The translations under genes were made by a program, and so were the position numbers. From Pseudomonas sp. (GTDB lineage: Bacteria; Pseudomonadota; Gammaproteobacteria; Pseudomonadales; Pseudomonadaceae), in the NCBI GenBank assembly GCA_007117785.1, contig SKFV01000235.1, positions 1-11,725 of the forward strand: a DNA stretch of 11,725 bases. The letters are read 5' to 3'. A model generated the notes under the pieces. It was not told where the DNA came from and ran no database searches. It saw nothing but the letters and a program-made list of their open reading frames with translations. Below are positions 1-7,418 of this stretch, piece after piece. Numbering within the stretch: the stretch's first letter is position 1; each line of letters begins with the position of its first letter.

Positions 1-563
1 GTTCGCCCGGTTTGCGAGATGGCCACGGCGACATCGTCCGGGCCCAGCGTAACTGCTGACATTGCCTGCATGTGCGGGTCGGAATAGGCGGCGGTTGAGA
101 CTTGCAAACGGAAGAACTTGTGTTGGGCATCGCTGGCGACGGCGCCGGAAGCTCCAAAGCCATAGAATTCGACCCGTCGTGCCTGAGCCAGCGCGGTAAT
201 GGCGAGCTCCATCGCCGCCGGGTCCAGGCGTTCGCGCACATCCATCAGCGTGGCCAGGGTGGTGTCGAAAATTTTCAGCGACAACTGCTCGACATCATCT
301 TCTTCACTGATCGAAAATTGACCAAAACTGGCACCCGCAGCCAGGCTCTGGGCCAGTTTCAATTTCAGATCCTGAAAGCCACTACAGCCAATGGCGCGAC
401 AGAATCGCACGATGGTCGGCTCGCTGACACCCACCTGCTGCGCCAGGTCGGCCATGGAAGAATGCATGACCTGAGCAGCCTGAGCCAGCACATGGTCAGC
501 AACCTTGAGCTCGGATTTGCGCAGGACAGGGCGGCTGGCGGCGATGTGTTGAAGTAGATTCAC
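1..563 (-). CDS. hexR: HexR/RpiR-family transcriptional regulator, C-terminus cut by window edge
   Basis: The first 187 residues of an RpiR-family regulator are visible; relatives have about 285, so roughly the last third lies left of the window. An N-terminal helix-turn-helix domain (about residues 1-77, containing VSEPTIVRFCRAIG at 46-59) is followed by the start of a SIS phosphosugar-binding domain (from about 125, with YGFGASGAVASDAQHKFFR at 134-152). S139 and S183 fall where effector-binding serines are described in HexR. The start is GTG at 563-561, giving MNLLQHIAASR, the usual HexR beginning; no ATG lies nearby and no clear Shine-Dalgarno is visible. In pseudomonads HexR represses zwf and other glucose-catabolism genes and is released by 2-keto-3-deoxy-6-phosphogluconate. 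The divergent zwf and the palindrome between the two genes support that role. Pseudomonads may carry a second, zwf-linked paralogue, so this could be that copy rather than the main HexR. Confidence 0.9.
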   Translation of the reverse strand, partial: MNLLQHIAASRPVLRKSELKVADHVLAQAAQVMHSSMADLAQQVGVSEPTIVRFCRAIGCSGFQDLKLKLAQSLAAGASFGQFSISEEDDVEQLSLKIFDTTLATLMDVRERLDPAAMELAITALAQARRVEFYGFGASGAVASDAQHKFFRLQVSTAAYSDPHMQAMSAVTLGPDDVAVAISQTGR

Positions 564-603
564 AGTGGGTTCGTGGTAGTCTGCTAGACAAAGTGATCGG
601 GTG

Positions 604-626
604 ATTTTGTAGTTATACTACAAAAT
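604..626. promoter_or_regulatory. Putative HexR operator in the hexR-zwf divergent region
   Basis: A perfect inverted repeat with arms ATTTTGTAGT (604-613) and ACTACAAAAT (617-626) is separated by TAT. Its core, TGTAGT-TAT-ACTACA, fits the TTGT...ACAA / TGTAGT...ACTACA type of site described for HexR in gammaproteobacteria. It lies 41 bases from the regulator's GTG and 36 bases from the zwf ATG. A -10-like TATACT (614-619, plus) and a TATAAC (617-612, minus) fall inside it, so binding would be expected to block both promoters. Assignment to HexR is inferred from family knowledge and position. Confidence 0.8.
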
Positions 627-661
627 GCCCGGCAATGCCTGTTAGACATGGGGGATGGCGG

Positions 662-2134
662 ATGCCAGCGCAACCGGGAATCGCTTGCGATATCGTGGTC
701 TTTGGTGGCACCGGGGATCTGGCGCTGCGCAAACTCTTGCCGGCGCTCTATTATCTGCACCGCGAAGGCCACTTGCATGCCGATACGCGGATTCTGTCGC
801 TGGCGCGACGCAAGGAGAGCAGCCAGGGCTATCGCCAATGGGTGCAGCGTCAGATCAGCCAGCATCTGGCGGCAGGGGATTACAACGAGTCCGTCTGGTC
901 AACCTTTGCCGAACGCTTGGATTATCTGAGTCTGGATGTCAGTCAGCGGGTCGAGTTTCCCCGCCTGGCTAGGCAGCTGGGGCAACATCCGGGGCGAGTG
1001 CGGGTATTCTATCTGGCCACCTTGCCCAATCTGTTTGCTGCCACTGCCCGTCACCTGGCTTCGGTGGGGCTGGCCGACGAGCAGGCGCGTATTGTGCTGG
1101 AGAAACCCCTGGGTGAGAGCTTGCCGACGGCCAAGCGGATCAACGATGAAATCGGCGAGCATTTCAGTGAATCGCGGGTTTTTCGGATTGATCATTATCT
1201 GGGCAAGGAAGCGGTACAGAATCTGCTGGCGCTACGTTTTGGCAATGCGCTGTTTGAGCCGCTATGGCGCAATGCGCATATCGAGCATGTGCAGATCAGC
1301 GTGCTGGAAACGGTCGGGGTGGAAAACCGCGGCGATTACTATGACCATGCGGGCGCCATGCGCGACATGGTACAGAACCACTTACTGCAACTCTTGTGTC
1401 TGGTGGCGATGGAAGCACCCGTGCACTTCGAACCCGAGGCCGTTCGTAACGAAAAGCTGAAAATTCTGGAAGCGCTACGTCCTATCACCGGTATGGATGT
1501 GCAGGATCTTACCGTGCGTGGCCAGTATGCTGCCGGCAAGCGCGCCGGCGAAGCCTTGCCAGCCTATTACTTCGAGAAAAGTGTCGACCACGACAGCAAT
1601 ACGGAAACCTTTGTCGCGCTCAAGGCTGAAATCGATAATTGGCGCTGGGCTGGTGTGCCCTTCTATTTGCGCACGGGTAAACGCCTGGCCCAGCGCAAAT
1701 CGGAAATCATCATCCAGTTCAAACCGGTGCCACACCGCCTGTTTGCCCAGAACCAGGAAACCCCGACTGAAAACCGCCTGGTGATTCGTCTGCAGCCCGA
1801 CGAAAGCATCCGCTTGTCATTGATGGCGAAAAGTCCGGGTCGTGGCATGACCTTGCAGCCGGTTGATCTGGACCTGAACTTTGCCGAGGCCTTCAAAAAA
1901 CGGCGCTGGGACGCCTATGAGCGCTTATTGCTGGATGTGATTCAGGGTGATGCCACCTTGTTTATGCGCCGCGATGAGATTGAAGCGGCCTGGCGCTGGA
2001 TCGATCCGATTTTGACTGGTTGGCAAGATTGTTACCGTTCACCCAAGCCCTATGCCTCCGGCAGCAAAGGGCCAGAAGCCGCAAATAGCCTGGTGGAGCG
2101 GCTCGGCCACCAATGGTTCGATCCGGACGCCTGA
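662..2134 (+). CDS. zwf: Glucose-6-phosphate 1-dehydrogenase
   Basis: Cytosolic enzyme that oxidises glucose 6-phosphate to 6-phosphoglucono-1,5-lactone with NAD(P)+, feeding the pentose phosphate and Entner-Doudoroff pathways. The 490-residue product has the N-terminal dinucleotide-binding motif FGGTGDLALRK (14-24), the family signature RIDHYLGKE (175-183) with D177, H178 and K182, and the catalytic-base histidine in VQNHLLQ (H240). The ATG at 662 is chosen because it gives standard family numbering for these residues and has GGGGA at 650-654 before it. An in-frame ATG at 635 would add nine residues with no ribosome site and no family support. It is divergent from the hexR-like gene and probably repressed by it through the palindrome at 604-626. 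In many pseudomonads the main zwf copy is followed by pgl and eda; here neither follows, and the gene ends directly against a convergent gene. Confidence 0.96.
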   Translation: MPAQPGIACDIVVFGGTGDLALRKLLPALYYLHREGHLHADTRILSLARRKESSQGYRQWVQRQISQHLAAGDYNESVWSTFAERLDYLSLDVSQRVEFPRLARQLGQHPGRVRVFYLATLPNLFAATARHLASVGLADEQARIVLEKPLGESLPTAKRINDEIGEHFSESRVFRIDHYLGKEAVQNLLALRFGNALFEPLWRNAHIEHVQISVLETVGVENRGDYYDHAGAMRDMVQNHLLQLLCLVAMEAPVHFEPEAVRNEKLKILEALRPITGMDVQDLTVRGQYAAGKRAGEALPAYYFEKSVDHDSNTETFVALKAEIDNWRWAGVPFYLRTGKRLAQRKSEIIIQFKPVPHRLFAQNQETPTENRLVIRLQPDESIRLSLMAKSPGRGMTLQPVDLDLNFAEAFKKRRWDAYERLLLDVIQGDATLFMRRDEIEAAWRWIDPILTGWQDCYRSPKPYASGSKGPEAANSLVERLGHQWFDPDA

Positions 2135-4972
2135 CTACAGGTCGTCGACAGATAACGGTGGGTTCAACAAGGCGGTCAAATCGCTGGCCGGCATAGGTCG
2201 GCCGACCAGGTAGCCCTGTAACTGGTCACATTGATAGTCGCGCAACAATTGCTGCTGAACCGCGTTTTCAACCCCTTCTGCCACTACCTGCAAACCCAGG
2301 CTGTGCCCCATGACAATAATGGCGCGGACAATGGCGGCATCCTGCGCGCCTTGTTCCAGGCCGGCGATAAAGGTGCGGTCGATTTTCAGCGTATCGATGG
2401 GGAAGCGCTTGAGATAGGCCAGTGAGGAGTAGCCAGTGCCGAAGTCGTCAATCGCCAGGCTGATGCCTAGCGCACGCAGGGCGGCAATATTCTGCTCAAC
2501 CACATCCAGTTGCTCGAGCAGCATGCTTTCGGTGAGTTCAAGTTGCAGGCAGTGAGCGGGTAACCCGGTTGCCAGCAGCACGGCGGCGACCTCATCGGCA
2601 AAACCACGCTGGCGCAGCTGCTGAACCGACAGGTTGACCGCGACCTGCATCGGTTGACCGCTCTCATGCCAGTAGCTGGCCTGAGTGCAAGCCAGTCGCA
2701 AAACCTGCTCGCCGAGGCGCACGATCATGCCGGTTTCTTCTGCCAGGTCGATAAACTCGGCGGGCGCCAGTAGCCCGCGTTGCGGATGCTGCCAGCGTAC
2801 CAGTGCTTCGGCAGAACGCAGATCGCCGTCCGGGAGGTCTTGCTTGGGCTGGTAATAGACCACCAGCTGTTCTTCATCCAAAGCCTTGCGCAACTGGTTT
2901 TCCAGTTGCAGACGCTCAATGCCGTGGGTTTGCAGGTGCTCTGAATAGAACTGGCAGCCATCACCACCCAGATACTTGGCATGCTGCATGGCCTGGTTGG
3001 CCTGAGTGATCAATAGTAGACCGTCACGGGCGGTATGTGGAAACTGGCTAATACCGATGGAGGCACTGATCACCAGTTCATGGCCTTCAAGGCTGACAGG
3101 ACGGTGCAGGTTTTGCAGCAGGCGCTCGGCCAGTTGGCTGAGTTCCCGGCGCTGCAGATCCCCTTCGACGATCAGCACAAACTCATCAGCGGACAGGCGT
3201 GCGACAGCCGCGCTGTCGCCGGCAGTCTCGACCAGCCGCTGAGCGACCAGGCGCAGCAGGTTGTCGGCAACATGGTGGCCAAGGGTGTCATTGATATGCT
3301 TGAAGCGGTCCAGGTCGACATGCAGCAGGGCAACTTCCTGCTTGAACTGGCGGGCCCTGCTGACCGCCTCGTCCAGTTGCTGGGTAAACAGGTTGCGATT
3401 GGCCAACTGGGTCAAGGGGTCAAAATTAGCCAGGTATTGCAGCCGTTGTTCGGTTTGCCGGTGGCTGGTCTGGTCACTGAAAAAGCCAACGTAGTGAGTA
3501 ATCTGATCCTGCGGGTTGCGCACTACGGTCAGTTGCAGCCATTGTGGGTAACGCTCGCCACTGCGGCGTTGTTCCATCAGTTCACCCTGCCAGCGGTCCT
3601 CGGAATCCAGTGTGCTTTTCAAGTGGAGGAAGAAACGATTGCGGTCCGGATCCTCGCTCAGTTGGTGCATCGGCGTACCGCAGACATCATCCGCGGCAAA
3701 GCCGGTGATAAAGCTGAACGCCTGGTTCACTGTCAGAATGCGGAAATCCGGATCAAGGATGAAGATGCCTTCGGCAGTGGCGTGGAACACGGTCGCCGCC
3801 AGTTGCGCTTGCTGTTCACGGGTCAGGCGCTCGCTGACATCACGGCGGGTACCGATCACTCGGCTAACGCGTCCATTGTTATCCCATTCCACTGCCCGCC
3901 CGCTGTCTTCGACCCAGACCCAGTGGCCATCGGCATGTTGTACTCGGTACTCGATGCGATAGGAATTGCTTTGACCTTTGAGGTGTTGCACCAGGGTTGA
4001 ACGCACCAGTTCACGGTCATTGGGGTGCACGCGCGGGGTGAGGTGGCTCAACATATGGGTGACCGCCTCGCCAGACAAACCAAAAATTTCCTGCAGATGC
4101 GAGTGGTAGACCTCGTCGGTGTCCAGGTTCCAGTCCCACAGGCCGAGCTGACTGGCTTCAATGGCCAGATTCAGCCGCGCCTCGCTGGCTTCTAACTGCT
4201 CGCTGGTGGCCTGTAATGCCGCTGTGCGTTCGGCTACCCGGTGCTCAAGTACATCATGGCTTTGGCGCAGTTTGCGCTCGGCCAGACGGCGTTGACCGAT
4301 CTCACGGGTCAATTGCTGATTCAGTTTTTCCGATTGCTGTTTTGCCTCGTCCAGCCCTCGCAGCAAATCCATATTGCGCTCGTTGGCCGCCATGATCGCC
4401 GTAGCAGTGCGGTTGAGAAAGGCAGCAGCCAGCAACAGACAGCCCGACAGGGTGATACCAATAACTCCCCAGTACGGGCTGGTCGGATCGTCCTGTACCA
4501 GCAGGTATAAAGTGGGGGGTAGCCAGGCCGGCAAAGCAAAGCTTATAAAGGCAATAAACTGTGTCGCGTAGATGATACTGACGCACAGGGCGATGCCGGT
4601 GGCGAGGGCATAGGCCACTGCCTGCAGTTCAAAGTGTTCCAGCGGCACAATAAAGATATGTACGAAGGCAAGGCTCAAGCCCGAGGCCAGGTTGCCCAGG
4701 TAGAAAAGCGCGTACCAGCGCAGGCGCTGGCGCTCTGCGGTCGTACAAGCCCGGTAGCGTCGCACCAGCACAGCACGCAACAGCGCCAAGCCTGTCACTA
4801 CAGCCAGCCACCAGAGCAACAGGTTTTGAGGGGTATGCGACCACATCACCATTACTACACCAACGGCACTGAGCAGAATCAGCCATTGGGGCAATTGCGA
4901 ATAGGTGTAGAGCAAGTCCAACTGGCGACTCTGAACTCGAGTGCTGGTGGCAAATGTATCGTTAGAGGTCAT
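2135..4972 (-). CDS. Membrane-anchored PAS-PAS-GGDEF-EAL protein, probable c-di-GMP phosphodiesterase
   Basis: A 945-residue composite signalling protein. About six hydrophobic segments occupy residues 29-188 (near 30-45, 51-70, 87-109, 117-135, 137-160 and 168-187), followed by a polar coiled-coil-like stretch (about 196-268). Two PAS/PAC modules follow (about 264-382 and 388-505), then a GGDEF domain (about 513-675) and an EAL domain (about 688-935). The GGDEF signature is SADEF (594-598), and there is no RxxD inhibitory site just before it, so diguanylate cyclase activity is probably lost; a GTP-sensing role is possible. The EAL domain keeps E722-A-L, N780, E812/E815, D842-D843, K863, E899 and Q919, so c-di-GMP hydrolysis to pGpG is expected. 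The PAS ligand is unknown. The start at 4972 has only a distant GAGGT upstream. It is divergent from uvrD and convergent with zwf with no bases between the two stop codons. Confidence 0.93.
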   Translation of the reverse strand: MTSNDTFATSTRVQSRQLDLLYTYSQLPQWLILLSAVGVVMVMWSHTPQNLLLWWLAVVTGLALLRAVLVRRYRACTTAERQRLRWYALFYLGNLASGLSLAFVHIFIVPLEHFELQAVAYALATGIALCVSIIYATQFIAFISFALPAWLPPTLYLLVQDDPTSPYWGVIGITLSGCLLLAAAFLNRTATAIMAANERNMDLLRGLDEAKQQSEKLNQQLTREIGQRRLAERKLRQSHDVLEHRVAERTAALQATSEQLEASEARLNLAIEASQLGLWDWNLDTDEVYHSHLQEIFGLSGEAVTHMLSHLTPRVHPNDRELVRSTLVQHLKGQSNSYRIEYRVQHADGHWVWVEDSGRAVEWDNNGRVSRVIGTRRDVSERLTREQQAQLAATVFHATAEGIFILDPDFRILTVNQAFSFITGFAADDVCGTPMHQLSEDPDRNRFFLHLKSTLDSEDRWQGELMEQRRSGERYPQWLQLTVVRNPQDQITHYVGFFSDQTSHRQTEQRLQYLANFDPLTQLANRNLFTQQLDEAVSRARQFKQEVALLHVDLDRFKHINDTLGHHVADNLLRLVAQRLVETAGDSAAVARLSADEFVLIVEGDLQRRELSQLAERLLQNLHRPVSLEGHELVISASIGISQFPHTARDGLLLITQANQAMQHAKYLGGDGCQFYSEHLQTHGIERLQLENQLRKALDEEQLVVYYQPKQDLPDGDLRSAEALVRWQHPQRGLLAPAEFIDLAEETGMIVRLGEQVLRLACTQASYWHESGQPMQVAVNLSVQQLRQRGFADEVAAVLLATGLPAHCLQLELTESMLLEQLDVVEQNIAALRALGISLAIDDFGTGYSSLAYLKRFPIDTLKIDRTFIAGLEQGAQDAAIVRAIIVMGHSLGLQVVAEGVENAVQQQLLRDYQCDQLQGYLVGRPMPASDLTALLNPPLSVDDL

Positions 4973-4991
4973 GAAGCTGACTGTACCTCAG

Positions 4992-5007
4992 AACGCTGGG
5001 CGTTTTT
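4992..5007 (+). terminator. Weak hairpin with T-tract, terminator-like
   Basis: Between the EAL gene and uvrD, a 5-bp stem AACGC (4992-4996) / GCGTT (5000-5004) with a TGG loop runs into TTTTT (5003-5007). On the plus strand this has the shape of an intrinsic terminator. It would only act on transcripts entering from the left, for instance antisense transcription across the EAL gene from zwf. The stem is short, so this may be chance. Confidence 0.25.
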
Positions 5008-5167
5008 GTTATAGTTTTGACTTTGCGGGAGCGCTGTATTTTCCCTGATAGCCCTTTACCATACACCAGCAGATTGCCTCGGCCCAGCCCCCGGGGGTAT
5101 GAAATTTTTCCCCGAATGCCTCTAGCTGGGACATTTGCGGCTTTTCTTCCGGCGGCGGTGCGCAGCC

Positions 5168-5176
5168 TGCTAGAAT
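5168..5176 (+). promoter_or_regulatory. Extended -10 promoter element immediately before uvrD
   Basis: TGCTAGAAT matches the extended -10 pattern TGnTAtAAT with one mismatch in the hexamer (TAGAAT, 5171-5176). No good -35 is found at 16-18 bp spacing, which extended -10 promoters can tolerate. A start site about 7 bases downstream would fall at or next to the A of the uvrD ATG (5183). A second, weaker pair, TTGCCT (5074-5079) and TATGAA (5098-5103) with 18-bp spacing, lies further upstream. I found no LexA box (CTGT-N8-ACAG) in the gap, although uvrD is SOS-inducible in E. coli. Confidence 0.45.
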
Positions 5177-5182
5177 GCGCCG

Positions 5183-7354
5183 ATGGATATATCGCATCTG
5201 CTCGACTCACTCAATGAAGCCCAGCGCCAGGCAGTCAGTGCCAGCCCCGGTCAACAGCTGGTGCTGGCTGGCGCCGGTTCCGGTAAAACACGCGTGCTGG
5301 TGCAGCGTATCGCCTGGTTGGTCGAGGTCGAACAGGCCTCACCCTGGAGTATTCTCGCGGTCACCTTTACCAACAAGGCGGCGCATGAGATGCGCCAGCG
5401 CATCGAACAACTGCTGGGTATTTCACCACGCGGCATGTGGATAGGCACCTTTCACGGCCTGGCCCACCGCCTGCTGCGCGCTCACTGGCAGGAGGCCGGG
5501 CTGGTCGAGCAGTTCCAGATTCTCGACAGCGATGACCAGTTCCGCCTGGTCAAGCGAGTGGTCCGTGAGCTTGGGCTGGATGAGAACCAGTGGGCTCCGC
5601 GTCAGGCCCAGTGGTGGATCAACGGCCAGAAAGATGAAGGCCTGCGACCGCAGCATATCCAGCCGTCGGGTGATCTGTATCTGACCACCATGGTGCGTAT
5701 CTATCAGGCCTACGAAGAAGCCTGTGCGCGTGCCGGTTCGGTGGATTTTGCCGAACTGCTGCTGCGTTCGTTGGAACTCTGGCGCGATAACCACGCCCTG
5801 CGCGAACAGTATCAGGCGCGTTTCCGGCATATGCTGGTCGACGAGTTTCAGGACACCAACGCAGTGCAGTATGCCTGGCTGCGACTGATTGCCGGCAAGA
5901 GCCCGAGCCTTATGGTGGTGGGTGATGATGACCAGTCGATTTACGGCTGGCGCGGGGCCAAGATCGAGAATATTCATCAGTTCCAGCGGGATTACCCCAA
6001 CGCCGAAATGATTCGCCTGGAGCAGAACTACCGCTCGACCACCACGATTCTCAAGGCTGCCAACGCACTGATCGACAACAACGCGGGACGCCTCGGTAAA
6101 GAGCTATGGACCGACGGCAGTGAAGGCGAGCCCATCTCCCTGTACGCCGGCTTCAATGAACAGGATGAAGCGCGTTTTATTGTTGACCGCATCGAGCAGG
6201 CAGTGGGCGAAGGCATGGCGCGCAGTGAAATGGCCATCCTCTACCGCTCCAACGCCCAGTCGCGGGTGCTGGAAGAAGCCTTGCTGCGTGCTGGCGTGCC
6301 CTATCGTATCTATGGTGGGCAGCGCTTTTTCGAGCGTGCGGAAATCAAGAACGCTATGGCCTATATGCGCCTGGTTGGCAACCGCGATGATGACGGCGCC
6401 CTGGAGCGCATCATCAACCTGCCGACACGCGGCATCGGTGACAAGACCGTCGAAGCCCTGCGCCAGCAGGCGCGCGAGCGCGGCACCTCGGTCTGGCAGG
6501 CGGCCTGTGACCTGATCGACCTCAAGGCACTGCCGGGCCGTGCCGCAAATGCAGTACAGGGCTTTCTGCAATTGATCGAAGAACTGGCCGAGCGCACCGA
6601 GGGCTTGCCGCTGCACAGCCGGGTACAGCAGGTAGTCGAGCAAAGCGGTTTGCTGCGTTTTCATGAAAATGAAAAGGGTGACAAGGGCCAGGCACGGGTG
6701 GAAAACCTGGAAGAACTGGTGTCCGCGGCCCGCGCCTTTGAAAATGACCAGGCAGAACAGGAAGCGGAGGGCGATGTGCTGATTGCCTTCCTCGCCCATG
6801 CCTCCCTGGAAGCCGGTGACACCCAGGCTGATCAGTATGAAGACAGCGTGCAACTGATGACCCTGCACAGCGCCAAGGGGCTGGAATTTCCGCTGGTGTT
6901 CCTGGCCGGTGTCGAAGAAGGCCTGTTCCCGCACAAGATGAGCCTCGAAGAACCGGGCCGGCTGGAAGAAGAACGCCGCCTGGCTTATGTCGGTATCACC
7001 CGCGCCATGCAGCAACTGGTGATTACCTGGGCCGAGACCCGTCGCCTGTATGGCAGCGAAACCTTCAACAAGGTCTCGCGCTTTGTCCGTGAAATTCCCA
7101 GCGAACTGATCCGCGAAGTGCGCCTGGGCAACCAGGTCAGCCGCCCCTTTGGTCCGCGCCACAACATGTTCCAGGCCGAGGCGTCGGAAAGTACCGGTTT
7201 TGCCCTGGGTCAGCGGGTACTGCACAGCCTCTTTGGTGAAGGTGTGGTGTTGAATTACGAAGGTCAGGGCGCACAAGCCCGCATTCAGGTTAATTTTGAT
7301 GGCGAAGGCAGCAAATGGTTGATGGTTGCCTATGCCAAGCTGGAGCCGCTGTAA
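5183..7354 (+). CDS. uvrD: DNA helicase II (UvrD)
   Basis: Superfamily 1A 3'-5' DNA helicase that removes the incised oligonucleotide and UvrC in nucleotide excision repair, unwinds DNA in MutHLS mismatch repair and can strip RecA filaments. The 723-residue product is close to E. coli UvrD along its whole length. Motifs in order: Q-motif region around LNEAQRQAV (10-18), Walker A GAGSGKT (30-36), TFTNKAA (61-67), Walker B DEFQDTN (220-226), GDDDQSIYGWRGA (247-259), EQNYRS (280-285), TLHSAKGLEFP (about 560-570) and VGITRAM (603-609). The C-terminal part, LGQRVLHSLFGEG to the end, matches the Tudor-like RNA-polymerase-interacting tail. The start gives MDISHLLDSLNEAQ, parallel to the E. coli beginning; no Shine-Dalgarno precedes it, which fits a leaderless or very short leader mRNA. 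Divergent from the EAL gene; the next gene follows after 64 bases. Confidence 0.98.
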   Translation: MDISHLLDSLNEAQRQAVSASPGQQLVLAGAGSGKTRVLVQRIAWLVEVEQASPWSILAVTFTNKAAHEMRQRIEQLLGISPRGMWIGTFHGLAHRLLRAHWQEAGLVEQFQILDSDDQFRLVKRVVRELGLDENQWAPRQAQWWINGQKDEGLRPQHIQPSGDLYLTTMVRIYQAYEEACARAGSVDFAELLLRSLELWRDNHALREQYQARFRHMLVDEFQDTNAVQYAWLRLIAGKSPSLMVVGDDDQSIYGWRGAKIENIHQFQRDYPNAEMIRLEQNYRSTTTILKAANALIDNNAGRLGKELWTDGSEGEPISLYAGFNEQDEARFIVDRIEQAVGEGMARSEMAILYRSNAQSRVLEEALLRAGVPYRIYGGQRFFERAEIKNAMAYMRLVGNRDDDGALERIINLPTRGIGDKTVEALRQQARERGTSVWQAACDLIDLKALPGRAANAVQGFLQLIEELAERTEGLPLHSRVQQVVEQSGLLRFHENEKGDKGQARVENLEELVSAARAFENDQAEQEAEGDVLIAFLAHASLEAGDTQADQYEDSVQLMTLHSAKGLEFPLVFLAGVEEGLFPHKMSLEEPGRLEEERRLAYVGITRAMQQLVITWAETRRLYGSETFNKVSRFVREIPSELIREVRLGNQVSRPFGPRHNMFQAEASESTGFALGQRVLHSLFGEGVVLNYEGQGAQARIQVNFDGEGSKWLMVAYAKLEPL

Positions 7355-7418
7355 AAATCAATAATAACCAAGTTGCTGCATTACCTCGGGTGCAGCTTAA
7401 AGCCAGGAGCTGCCACAT

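Noticed and set aside
102..557. Plus-strand open frame opposite the hexR-like gene
   Set aside because: It is antisense to a clearly recognisable regulator and the product resembles no family. Long antisense frames are expected in GC-rich coding DNA.
635..661. Longer zwf start at ATG 635
   Set aside because: It has no ribosome-binding site, overlaps the end of the regulatory region and adds nine residues absent from the family. The ATG at 662 gives standard residue numbering (D177, H178, H240).
3035..4000. 321-codon plus-strand open frame inside the GGDEF/EAL gene
   Set aside because: It is the antisense of conserved PAS and GGDEF coding sequence, and its composition mirrors the opposite strand rather than a protein family.
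4973..5182. LexA (SOS) box upstream of uvrD
   Set aside because: CTGT occurs near 4981 and 5033, but neither is followed by ACAG at 8-base spacing, so no acceptable site could be defended.
6104..7276. 390-codon minus-strand open frame inside uvrD
   Set aside because: It overlaps the conserved C-terminal half of UvrD. The product is a low-complexity antisense translation with no recognisable domain and no promoter or ribosome site of its own.
7375..7396. GCTGCA / TGCAGC hairpin after uvrD as a terminator
   Set aside because: The stem is only 6 bp with a 10-base loop and no T-tract follows. It may be incidental; uvrD could read through into the binding-protein gene.
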